Notes under the pieces: model-generated | The model's input: the letters and a program-made list of their open reading frames with translations, nothing else | Told to the model about the DNA's origin: nothing | Database searches by the model: none | Origin: Phoronis australis | Taxonomy: Eukaryota; Phoronida; Phoronidae | Direction of reading: 5' to 3' | DNA: 31,006 bases | Assembly (NCBI GenBank): GCA_002633005.1 | Contig: NMRA01001232.1 | Span: forward strand, 6,200-37,205 | Shown here: in pieces, positions 21,829-31,006 of the stretch | How the letters are laid out: the number at the start of each line of letters is the position of its first letter | Numbering within the stretch: the stretch's first letter is position 1 | Made by a program: the position numbers and the translations under genes

Positions 21829-21905
21829 GTGGAATCCGAGAATCGAACACTAATAAAAAACACTCGACCAGTGTTAGCACGCGGCCAAGAAGAGCGCGCT
21901 GCATA
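21829..21905 (-). repeat. tRNA-like SINE relic, minus strand
   Basis: On the minus strand a B-box-like GTTCGATTCTC (around 21848-21838) follows a 5-bp helix AACAC/GTGTT closing a 7-nt loop (21875-21859), placed like an anticodon arm. The GCGCGCTCTTCTTGGCCGCG stretch ahead of it resembles the head of tRNA-derived repeats. The base 5' of the would-be anticodon is G instead of U, and the T stem does not pair, so it is not a working tRNA gene. Confidence 0.35.
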
Positions 21906-24900
21906 ATGTACCTGCCATACAGACATCACATAGACTGGGCGCACGCGCTCCTGCCGCTGACATCTTAACACCGTATTGGAGAGTGGTACTAGTCACGTGA
22001 CACGGCCATTTGCCCTGTAAACAAACGGGGCAAATTAATTGCCCTTTTCAAAACGCGATATCTAACAAATAAAGAGGCCCAAGAGTGTGAATTTTTCACA
22101 GAAGCATAAAAAACCTGTAACGAGCACTTACATGCGTTTTTAAGAGTCAAACAGTCGATAGGGAAAATATCAAACTAAAGGAAGATCGCAAACTGCGTTT
22201 GATATTCTCAAATGGCCTGAGCGGCAGCACGCTTGTCAATCCACTGCAAGCTTTTTATTTTTTCGTTTTTTCAAGAGACACCAGTATGATCGCGCAAATT
22301 TAACATTTAATTCGCGTCGCTCGATGCAAATACATTATATCCAGGAGACATGCTGCTCACTTGGGATGTATTTTCGTGGTGCCTCAATAGGACACTTCTC
22401 AGTCTGAAAAAAGACCCCGGGTAACTTTCTAAAATTAAAATATGACCCGGGTCGCTTTTAATGGGGGTCTACATTTAATGTGAACTACTGTGAAAACTGT
22501 CCTCATTGGAGTCATGTAAATGAATGACACTGAAGTTTTTAAAGTTCATTAGGGCGTTCTCCCGTTCAGTGACTTCACTGAGTTGATGATTCAGAAACAA
22601 TAAGCATGATCAGAGTATTTGATGGGGAATTCAGAACATTTTGTAACTTATCTTATTTTTATCAGCACAGCCCAATGAGGCTATAAGATACATGTACGAT
22701 CTTATCGGAGATTAGACCAATTATCGAACAAAAAAGCTGACCCTCCCTTCCCTAATTGCCAAAGTGGACTTCTGAATCATCAGTGTACTAAGATATTGGC
22801 TACAGCGCATGTGCAATGTACCATAGGGGTCTGGGGGAAGCTATAGCCTCCCCCCACTTTTCTCAGTGCTGCGCCGCAAATGCACAGTCATCCGCCCAAC
22901 TTGTTGGGCTATACAACCTAACAAATTAGCCTCAACGGGACAAGATAATGTAAAAAGCAAAGAACACAGTTCTTGGGATTTCCAACATACAAATATTCTT
23001 CTCTCATGCACAGTATTCCTCTCTCGCGGATCTGTAGTCCGACCAAACAAGCGCCAGACACTTGTTGGCGTCTTGTAGTATCCCCATACCGTGTAATTAT
23101 GTGCTCACAAAGAGATCGTCCCCCCGGAAAGAATACAATATATCGGCCTTTGCTACCAGTTCTACCGATGTTTCTAACCCATTTTACCAGTTCATCATCC
23201 TTAGGAAACAGGTTGCAACTAAATTCTTTATCTCGCTAGCTGCTATTATATCAGCCAGGCACGCAACTCGTATAACCTCCATGTGTCCGGTTCGCCCCCA
23301 CGCTTGCGGATGTACTTGTTTACTGAATAAAACCGCGTTAACCACAGTGCAACATTCTGACCCATTTCTAATATAGCGGCGTTGCAACTCCGCTGTTCTG
23401 CCAATGGTGCGACATAACTTGGCCAATTTGCCAAACCACCATTGCCCACCATTTGGATTTTGAGGTAAACCAAGTGTCATCGTGCTGTTCTTGTCCTGGA
23501 AGATAAGTTATCTGGAGGCACGGGTTAACGCTACGGGTCAAATTATTATTCGTCAGCTGCTTTATATTACACAAATGGGCCGAAAATGCTCAATAAAGGT
23601 TATCCGTGTTATTCCTAATCTCGGGTCTCATTCTTACGTAGGTAGATGTAGTGCTCAATTCACAGCAGGTGGTGTGGGTCACTTACAACTCACCGATACG
23701 CCCGTGACACAGGATGCTGAACATGGACAATTCACTGCGTTTCTATAATCCTAAGTTCCCTTGTGATTTCTGGTGTAAAATCTTTTGGGAAATGAACACC
23801 AGTAAAGTGCAGAGATCTCCAATAAAATAGCTTACCCTCAGATATCGCCTGGCAACTCACACGTTGAACATGATTTATTTAGCAAAATTTAGTGTTAGCT
23901 TTAACGTCTTTCAAGCATTTACTTTCTTGGGTCTCTGAAGTATTCCGGACTTTTGTTTTCGTTTAATTATCTATTGTTTTGATAATATTAATTTATTTTT
24001 CATTTATTGAGTCCTATTTTCTTTTCTAACCATTACATACACATACCTGAGCACACTCTTATCTGACCATCACTGCGTTTTGCCTATGTTTAATGTCCGT
24101 TTTCATCTCTTTAATGTAAATGTTAATACCAAAGAACCGCCAAGGAAAGGTCACTCTATCTGGTGCAATCTATTTTATTTGATTTTCTTGTTTTTGATTT
24201 CGATTATGTTAGATTCTTTTTAGTAATGATTTGAATCACGTGGCATAATATTGCGTTGGACTATCCGTAAACATGAGTTCATTCAGGTGCACTAATTAAA
24301 CAAAAGCTAAGAAAACTATCAACCAATCCGGTCCGTCTTTCACCCAACAGCTAGCAATTACAGTTATGAAGGAAAAAAAATTGTAAATAGCACGTACATG
24401 TACCTGTTTTTGAACTTCTCAGAACATCGTACCGGGTGATTATTTATTTCTATGTACAATGTACATATGAAAACACAAAACAAGATTCAGGGTATTGGAT
24501 TTACCAAAGACTACTTCATTGTAAGGAAGACTTCGCGATATGTAACGTAAATGGTCAATCCCTGGCCTTATCTTGGACCTGTAATACACATGTAGACCTG
24601 CTTGCCGATTGCAGCCATTGTGATAAATGTCTAGGTTTCTTCGAATTTTTTTTACCTATTATTACTTATTTCTTTCTAAGCATATTGCAGCTGATCATCT
24701 TGTCTTTTAAGATTATATAGAACTTGGAAAACATTGGATAGTGGCTGATTGGATTAATATGGAAATTTCAGATCGCATTCTTTATACTCTGCTCTCCGAA
24801 ATATCCCTAGAAATTATTTTTAAGATTATCCACTTTTGCATGAGGGTTTTTCAAAAATGGGACTTTTATGGTTTTTAAGAAAACATTTAAAAATAGCATG

Positions 24901-25102
24901 AAACGAAAACGAGCTGATGATTCACAAAAATGGAACTACGTTTTTAAGATTTCATCTTTGATATTTATATCGAACAAAATTTGATCATGTTATTTATACA
25001 GTTGTTTTGCTATGAACATATCGTTCTTCTAAACTTGACCTACTTATTGGCAGACATAGTAAAGTCAAAAATCAAAGTCAAAATGCTTTCTATTTTCAGA
25101 AA
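21906..25102. other. No supported gene
   Basis: No exon could be supported. At 22410-22455 a GACCCCGGGTAA/GACCCGGGTC pair is a small GC-rich repeat, the second half being a perfect palindrome. Near 22825-22870, GGGGTCTGGGGGAAGC and CTCCCCCCAC look like an edge of the C-tract repeats seen elsewhere. Overlapping frames of up to 104 codons on both strands between 22841 and 23750 have no recognisable domain. The stretch 23751-25102 is AT-rich and featureless. Confidence 0.45.
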
Positions 25103-25363
25103 ATAAATACTAATACATGTATAAATACTAATACATGTATGAATACTAATACATGTATAAATACTAATACATGTATGAATACTAATACATGTAAAAATAC
25201 TAATACATGTATGAATACTAATACATGTATAAATACTAATACATGTATAAATACTAATACATGTATAAATACTAATACATGTATAAATACTAATACATGT
25301 ATAAATACTAATACATGTATAAATACTAATACATGTATAAATACTAATACATGTATAAATACT
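25103..25363 (+). repeat. 18-bp tandem repeat, 14 full copies
   Basis: ATAAATACTAATACATGT is repeated 14 times without length change (25103-25354), followed by a 9-base partial copy. The few changes are at the third base of the unit (A to G in units 3, 5 and 7) and one A in unit 6. Each junction creates the palindrome TACATGTA. Because 18 is a multiple of three, all units share one frame and give an artefactual Asn-Thr-Asn-Thr-Cys-Ile frame. I do not regard it as a gene. Confidence 0.95.
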
Positions 25364-26549
25364 TAGTCAAAATCTAAACTTTTCCGGTATTTGGCTAAAT
25401 ACACAGATACGTTTTTCGTTTTAATTCAAAATAACACTGGCTTTAGTTTCCGAACTGTCAGGACGATCGAGTGTTTTTTTAAGCCGCTGATGGAAATCCT
25501 AACATTCTTTCTAAAACAAGTTGTATTTAGTGCTAGGCATGTCTGCATGCCATGTGCAGGATATCCTAGCAATATTCCATTAATGATAAAAATGTGTTTT
25601 GTTTCTCCATCAACCCGAAAAACAGAAACTAACATAAACAATGACATTATTTGAACCAGGAAATAGAACTGTTACAGGGCCGTCTAAATGGTCTAATTAA
25701 TGGGTGAAATGCACGATTGAGTTTTAAGTATGATTTTGCTCCAAATGCTTTACAAAATTTGGACCTAAAAATTTCACCTTTTGAAAGAGGGCTTTTTCGG
25801 GGAAGCTGTTTTAGGGATTGAATATTTGGAAAGTCTCCATAGAAGTAAACATGAAGCCACAATATCCCACTGAAAAGCAAACGTAAGTGCTTAATCCTGA
25901 TCTAAACTAATGTAAAAGCACTACAGTACTTGTACTGAGCGATCCATTGTATTTTGCGAGCCCAAATAATATTGCCTATTTTTTCGTGATGGGGTGCGCT
26001 AGAGCATCGAATTAGAAAATTGTTTTATTCAATTGGTTCTCGTACAAGGGAGTCAAAAGCCTAAATGCGCGTGTATGCTGTAAAATTATCATTGTCTATA
26101 TCGTTCCTTGAACTTCGTGGCATTTTAAACAGTTTAGATGAATTTTGCAGAGTTTGGCATTCCCAAATTTATCGGTTTACAGTTTTGGTACTCAGACTTT
26201 TTCTGCTACAAAATCCTGTGTACTACTTGAATATCTCTTCCAATTCGTTTGCAAAATTACCAAGGCGTTCTGGTGCCAGGTATAGCAAACTTCAACGCGT
26301 AGCCAATAAAAAAATTCACGAAAATGTGAACATGGTTAATAAATATGTGAATACTTGCCTTCTGGAATATTAGCTCTTTGTACTTTGTCGATCAGTCGGA
26401 TTCTTGCACCTGAGGAAATTTCAATTCGGACTCACGTCGTCACCGAACCAATTAAACTTTGCTCTTTGAGTGCCCTAAACATTAAACCTCGACCCAAAGA
26501 AACGATTTCCACAGTGAACTGCAAACTATAACTTGTACTGTTTCACCTA
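25364..26549. other. No supported gene; region 5' of the aminotransferase exons
   Basis: Frames of up to 102 codons (26065-26373) occur without recognisable motifs. The promoter and first exon of the downstream aminotransferase gene could lie here or further upstream, but I cannot place them. Confidence 0.4.
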
Positions 26550-26810
26550 GTGGATGATTTACGGAATGTTATCAACGATAAAGCGCGCAGGCTTCAAATT
26601 GAAATTCCAAACAGATGTGCCAAATCTTCGAAATGTGTACATAAAAAATTACCTTGGTTAGAATCAGAGATGTCAATTTTAAATAAAAGTCGTCTAGGGG
26701 TTATTAGCAATCTACTACCCTGTTGCTTTTTATTTATATTTCGTTTGTAGATGACAGCAAGTCAAATCAGTGGGCTTCTTAGTTTAAGATCCTACGTGAT
26801 TTCTTTTCAG

Positions 26811-26958
26811 GGAGAAGTTTACAGATTATGGCCGAAATGTATCTGTAAATTTGTCTCAAGGGTTTGCTGACTTTTCCTGTCCGCAGTACGTCAAAGAGTT
26901 CCTGAGCAAAGCAGTACTATCTGACGATCCTCTGAATCACCAATACACCCGTTCTGCG
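26811..26958 (+). CDS. Aminotransferase exon A (49 codons)
   Basis: The acceptor is TTCTTTTCAG|G and the donor GCG|GTAACG. The first base completes a codon begun in the previous exon, then the frame reads EKFTDYGRNVSVNLSQGF and continues to HQYTRSA, ending in phase 0. It covers the N-terminal strand and helix region with the NLxQG substrate-carboxylate loop and the cross-subunit tyrosine. The preceding exon is not securely identified. Confidence 0.85.
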
Positions 26959-29900
26959 GTAACGTGTCTTTATGCATTATGTCATATTCACCTAATTACG
27001 CGTATCTTACAGTTTCCGAAAAAATCTGTCAACAGGTTTGGCATTCCGGCTATGCCATGTAATCGAGTCCAAGGTGCAACCGATTGGGGGGTAAAACATG
27101 GGGATTAAGTATTTTTTATGGATGTACAATGTCGTTATCAGACCCATGTTTGCTTACGCGGAATTAATATAAAAACATCTTGTGAACAGAGAACTGTTAG
27201 ACCTAAAGTGGGTTAAATACAACATTTAATTTGTTTATGTGGTACCTCTGCATTTCCGGGGACACCTACAGCTGCATTGGAAATGCTTATTGGTTTGCCC
27301 TCCATGCATATTTACCTCAGCGGTGAAGATTTGCTTGCAGCTTACCGCGTGAGGTGTAATTGGAGGTGAAGTGATGCGCAAAATACCTAACACTTAAAGT
27401 TGATAGAATCTACAAACTTACGTTTGAGGTTTTTGTTAAAGCTCGTGGTCCATTGTGTGGTGATAGTAAGTCTTAACTGACTTGAAGACATTGGCTATGA
27501 TTGTCGTGCCCATTCATGTTCTGTCATGTGATTGGAGGGGCCCAGCCCGAAGGCAACTGAAGAACAACGATCTTTGTATTATGATAGGGAACCTTACCTA
27601 AAGCCAGTCAAAAAGCGGGCCAATTATGCAATTTTACAGGAAACCACGAGAAGATGTATGAACCCTGGGACCTCCTGTAATAGTCAGGGGCCGTGACCAA
27701 AGGTAGTCAAACAGTGGTGCCTCCAAACTAATGTTGGGTATCCTAATAATGTAACGCACTTTGCTCTTCGGCAGCCTATAGACTCTGTGGCCCCCTTCAA
27801 GTGGGCTGCCTATATTAAAATTGACGGCCTCGCATGTCGGGCGAGGTCACTCTCGCTAGAAGACGGCCGGAGAGCGGGGTCCATAGGAGGCCCCGGTCTC
27901 CAGCTGCCTTCCGGTGAGGCCCCCTACATCAATATAGGGGCCTTGCTTTTCGATCGCCTTTCAGCGAGGCCTTCGTATAATAATACAGGCGGCCTCGATG
28001 AAAGGCGGCCGGAGAGCTGGGCTTCTTTATTATTATAGGGTGTCCCACTCTCTGACAGCCTTTCGGCGAGGCCGCCTATATTATTATAGGCGGCCTCGCC
28101 AAAAGGCGGCTGGAGAGCGAGGCTTCCTATATTAATATGACAGGCCCCGCTCTTTGACCCCTTTCGGCGAGGCCACCTATATTAATATAGAGGGCCTCGC
28201 TTTTGAGACCTGAAATTCAAATTTTTGCCTATGTCATTTTAATAAGAATAAGTCATTTAAAATAATAAGCTGTTAGCAAAATTTTGTCAGCATGGTGGCG
28301 GCAAAACTATCAAAATTGCTTGCTTGCATTAAATTTCCATTAAAAATCTCAAAGTGCTGCCCCACTACGACTCTTTCGCCATGTATCGACAAGACTTAGT
28401 CCAATTCATCGCTGCTATAGCAGCCTTTGTAAAGAGTTTTCAAAACTTTCTCTAAGCTTTTGATGACTGGCAAGTGTTATTTCATTTTATAAGACAAGAT
28501 AAAAATTCTACCGTTGATTGTTTATGTCAGAAGGTCAAAGCCTTGTTGAATAAGAACCCACAGATTACGATGAAAAAAACAGGTGAAGCACTTCTGCAAC
28601 TTCACGAATTTGCCGTAATTGGCTGCCCATTTCAGTGCACCTTAGAAAATTCATGTAGACAACGAACTTGATATCGTGCCACTGACTATTTAGCGTACAT
28701 GTACTGTCGCAAACTGATTACGAGAATGACCATAAAGTAATGTGCAGTTTGCCGGTTGTATCTACTCATGGTGTGCAACATTACACATTTTCTCGAGAAT
28801 GGACCCTGGCAGTTTTCCAAGCAGTATCGTCAAAAGTTTGCTGGTAAAAGCATTATATGTAGGTATTTCATACATGGACTGTAACGTTGACCTTATCTTC
28901 ACGTCACCAATAATGAAATTTGGATGTTCGTGATATTTATTCTGCACTCTCGGTTTGAGACTGCCTTTTCTTCTTTCAGGGTCATCCGGACTTGGTTAAG
29001 GCAATTGCAAAGCTTTACTCCCCCCTTATTGGTCGAAATATAGATGCGATGTCAGAGGTTTTGGTCACCGTTGGTGCAACGGGCGCTTTATTCTGTTGTT
29101 GTAGTACTTTGCTGTCGCCGGGTGACGAGGTAGTTGAATGGGATAATATGTAAAAAAACAGCAGATGATGAGCTATGTGGTTAGCTATGCATGTTCGAAT
29201 ACCAGTTTGCTCTGTAGCTAAGTACACGTTTGGTCCTTAAGAACCCTCAGTTTTTCCTCCCGGGGTGTCTTTGAGAACAATGTATTCTTCATCCCAGGGA
29301 CGTTAACCAAATTGACAAATGCCGTGTTTGTTCTTCTTTCTGTCCGCTCACACAGTTGTTTATGTCATTTAAGTTTTAATCTTGAATTTTTAATAACTCA
29401 AATCTAAGAAAAAACTCAAGTATGGTTTCGATGATCGCAGACAAGGAGAGATACCCGTTTGGCTTCCTTTTAAGTAAAATCAGTAGAAATAAATTTTACG
29501 CAAACTACCTGCATTAAACTTATTTTCAAATGATACCCTTTCCACGTGACTTCACATAAAACAACAGCACATTATGTACATTTGTTTGAAGTTCTAGGCT
29601 ATTCTTGGCTTAATAAGTCATCAGCAATTTAATGATCTTTTCCAGTACTTAGAAACGCCGCAAAAATACTTTTGTGGATGTGCTACATGTACAATATACC
29701 TGAAAACGCATTTTTATTATCTGACTTTTAATAATCAAATTTAAGATCAACAACATTAGTAACGTGAGACTAACAGTTTTAACAATATTTTTGCCTGTCG
29801 GCCATGGGTTCCTTTCTCTGGTTCCCGTGGTAGATACGTAATATTCCTCTACCGTGGGTGCCAGAAATGTGTTCCGCAGTTTGTGATGGGCTAATTGTGT

Positions 29901-30765
29901 TGTTTCAGCCGTTGTCTACTGCTCAGCGCCAACTACTGTTTTCATCCTATCAACTCCATTTTTCACAAGGGATGTGCAGCTTAAAATATTTGACTTTTTA
30001 GATAACGAATAAGAAACTTTTATTTCGTCACACAAGTAAATTGCCAAGTAAAAAGACTCACGAAATGCTCTCTTACGGGTGACGACCCACAAACATTTAC
30101 AGCAGGCTTGCCTGAGTTTTCTGCAGGCTGATCCATATTTCGGTTCGCCCAATGAGCCTATAACACGGAAATATTCAGCAGATACGCATTCAGGAAAGAC
30201 CTGCATGTCTGAATCATAATTTTTTCACCAGTTTTATAGGCAGCGGATATCGAAACCATCCTACATGTATCTGTGGTAAATTTCCATAAACAAATTAAAA
30301 CTCCTACCTGTTGACACAATTACACAACGACAAATTTGTTTATTGACGCTCTTGCTTTTTTGCTCGTCGACTACTGTGCTGAAATACCCGTGTGTATATT
30401 CGTCACTTTCAAATTTAAGCCCGAATGGTACATATACACTATGTACATTCATTATTTTGATCTAACCATTAGTCCATCAACTTTTATCTTCTTACTATTC
30501 TCCTCTAGCTTGTCTGCAGAAAGCTCTGTTAACCTAATTACAGGTAAACGATACGTCCATGTTAAATGTTATGATGTCGACAGAAACGAAAAAATTTTCT
30601 AATGATTTAAAGATGTGGAAACTATTAGCCTACTAATTTCGATGATAACTTGTATAGTGTTTGATTACCTTACAGGTAATAATCATAGAACCGCTTTTTG
30701 CTTTCTACTCGGTGATGGTGCACAACGTCGGCGCTATACCAGTCTTTGTAGCTCTGAAGCCACCG
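26811..30765 (+). CDS. Kynurenine aminotransferase / cysteine-S-conjugate beta-lyase family gene, partial (3 exons)
   Basis: Joining 26811-26958, 28980-29129 and 30676-30765 gives 129 uninterrupted residues that align without gaps of note to about residues 19-137 of human KYAT1. This is the N-terminal part of the PLP-dependent fold-type-I domain. The family transaminates kynurenine and other amino acids to 2-oxo acids and can also beta-eliminate cysteine conjugates. Visible matches are NLSQGFADF, NHQYTRSAGHPDL, VLVTVGATGALF, PGDEVIIIEP and AIPVFVALKP. Retained by alignment: the glycine equivalent to Gly36, Tyr63 (cross-subunit pocket) and Phe125 (stacks on PLP). Changed: Gly34 to Ser, Tyr101 to Thr, and the DC of FFDCY to AF. 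The PLP lysine and substrate arginine lie in later exons beyond 31006, and the N terminus with the Trp18 region is not securely found. No stop or frameshift is seen, so it is probably a real, divergent family member. Whether it is a KYAT1/KYAT3 orthologue or a lineage-specific paralogue cannot be told. Confidence 0.85.
27788..28203. repeat. GC-rich array of alternating palindromes, ~50-bp spacing
   Basis: AT-rich cores of the TATATTAATATA type are centred near 27811, 27930, 27979, 28032, 28082, 28132 and 28183, about 49-53 bp apart (one double interval near the start). Each core is flanked by GCGAGGCC on one side and GGCCTCGC on the other, so many modules fold back. The best hairpin has 23-bp arms (28058-28080 and 28085-28107) with one mismatch and a 4-nt loop. 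Another has GCGAGGCC (28167-28174) and GGCCTCGC (28193-28200) around the perfect palindrome CTATATTAATATAG. CTTTCGGC/GGCGGCYGGAGAGC phrases link neighbouring modules. An 83-codon frame across it is incidental. I do not know a named repeat family of this form. Confidence 0.85.
28333..28671 (+). pseudogene. Broken unrecognised reading frame inside the intron
   Basis: One frame is open from 28333 to 28671 except for a single TAA at 28453-28455. The translation is protein-like in composition: MYRQDLVQFIAAIAAFVKSF before the stop, then AFDDWQVLFHFIRQDKN, VKALLNKNPQITMKKTGEAL and LQLHEFAVIGCPFQC. It is helix-rich with amphipathic spacing. I do not recognise the family. An ATG at about 28292 opens a second frame (MVAAKLSKLLACIKF) that runs into the first region in another phase, which would suit a frameshifted longer ancestor. 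Likely a relic of a transposon-encoded or retroposed gene in sense orientation, but coincidence is possible. Confidence 0.35.
28980..29129 (+). CDS. Aminotransferase exon B (50 codons)
   Basis: The acceptor is TTCTTTCAG|GGTCAT and the donor GAC-GAG|GTAGTT, both in phase 0. The exon reads GHPDLVKAIAKLYSPLIGRN, then VLVTVGATGALF and LLSPGDE. It contains the VGxxGALF turn that contributes to the PLP phosphate site. The position of Tyr101 in human KYAT1 is Thr here, and a CCC run follows where other members have hydrophobic residues. Confidence 0.88.
29130..30675 (+). other. Aminotransferase intron (1546 nt)
   Basis: This GT...AG intron lies between the two phase-0 ends. It ends in TTGATTACCTTACAG. 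It is AT-rich, and I found no gene or clear repeat inside it. Confidence 0.75.
30676..30765 (+). CDS. Aminotransferase exon C (30 codons)
   Basis: The acceptor is CCTTACAG|GTAATA and the donor CCG|GTGAGC, a consensus donor. The exon reads VIIIEPLFAFYSVMV, then HNVGAIPVFVALKPP. It matches the family's IIEPFFDCY...GGxPVFVxLKP segment and retains the Phe that stacks on PLP and the Tyr three residues later, while Asp-Cys between them is Ala-Phe. Coding continues beyond the window. Confidence 0.85.
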
Positions 30766-30959
30766 GTGAGCCTCCTGATGGGACAACCTACATGTAGGTT
30801 CTATGAATAGGTCTATTTTTACACAGCGTCCTAGCTTGTGTAAATAAAATCAGGAATAAATCATGACCTGTTTTTACATTGTTTATATCCATAAATCTGC
30901 CTCAAAGAAGCCTGTTTCAACTTCCTCTATGATGCAGGTCTGAAATAGAGTTCAACGGC

Positions 30960-31006
30960 AGGAAAGGAGGGAGGGGGGGAGAGAAAGAGAGAGGGAATGA
31001 GGGATG
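30960..31006 (+). repeat. Purine-rich (GGA/GA)n tract
   Basis: An almost pure A/G stretch (AGGAAAGGAGGGAGGGGGGG, then GAGA units) runs to the window edge, inside the next aminotransferase intron. Confidence 0.75.

Larger units (their letters stand above)
26959..28979 (+). other. Aminotransferase intron (2021 nt)
   Basis: This GT...AG intron joins phase-0 ends (SA | GHPDL). Besides unassigned DNA it contains the palindrome array at 27788-28203 and the broken reading frame at 28333-28671. It ends in a strong polypyrimidine tract, CCTTTTCTTCTTTCAG. Confidence 0.8.

Noticed and set aside
22841-23748. Cluster of overlapping frames up to 104 codons on both strands
   Set aside because: Several frames are open at once with no recognisable domain. 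The local base composition probably makes stops rare.
25103-25363. CRISPR-like array
   Set aside because: Units are contiguous 18-mers with no unique spacers, in eukaryotic-type DNA.
25139-25366. 75-codon Asn-Thr-Asn-Thr-Cys-Ile frame
   Set aside because: It is the direct translation of an 18-bp tandem repeat whose length is a multiple of three.
26065-26373. 102-codon frame upstream of the aminotransferase
   Set aside because: No family match, and it is not linked by a phase-compatible splice to exon A.
27787-28038. 83-codon frame in the GC-rich array
   Set aside because: The frame is a by-product of the palindromic array and is not conserved from module to module.
30615-30797. 60-codon frame overlapping aminotransferase exon C
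   Set aside because: It is in another frame from the exon that matches the protein family.

Overview
This window reads as eukaryotic, most likely metazoan, nuclear DNA. It is AT-rich with no bacterial-style gene packing. Open frames are short and mostly random, exons are separated by 1.5-2 kb introns with GT/AG borders, and much of the rest is decayed repeat: tRNA-derived SINE-like pieces, hAT-like and foldback non-autonomous elements, a solo-LTR-like unit, microsatellites and tandem arrays. Frequent TACATGTA motifs and this mix of repeats resemble marine invertebrates (lancelet, hemichordate, mollusc or similar), but the species cannot be fixed from the sequence alone.

The best-supported gene lies at the right end on the + strand. 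Three exons (26811-26958, 28980-29129, 30676-30765) with in-phase splice sites encode 129 consecutive residues of a fold-type-I, PLP-dependent aminotransferase of the kynurenine aminotransferase / cysteine-S-conjugate beta-lyase family. The gene is cut by the window edge. Several substrate-pocket positions differ from vertebrate enzymes. Its first intron holds a GC-rich array of alternating palindromes (about 27788-28203) and a broken, unrecognised reading frame (28333-28671).

Layout: 1-5560 shows no supported gene. 5561-7220 is repeat-rich: a hAT-like element, a ~140-bp tandem duplication, a tRNA-derived SINE and a recurring GGGTACGTACACTACA motif. 7491-12360 is a composite region holding two direct copies of a ~1.57-kb segment, bracketed by an inverted repeat. 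12859-13437 looks like a solo LTR or stand-alone Pol II unit with heat-shock elements, a TATA box and a poly(A) signal. 13843-14100 is a small foldback element. 14578-14868 encodes a possible THAP-like zinc finger. 14869-20112 is mostly unassigned but holds a striking ~180-nt imperfect hairpin (17423-17601). 20113-21030 holds a second hAT-like copy and a diverged tandem repeat. 21031-25102 is mostly featureless, with one tRNA-like SINE relic. 25103-25363 is a clean 18-bp tandem array just upstream of the aminotransferase exons.

No operon, CRISPR array or viral gene was seen. Apart from the aminotransferase exons, all calls come from reading by eye and carry modest confidence.
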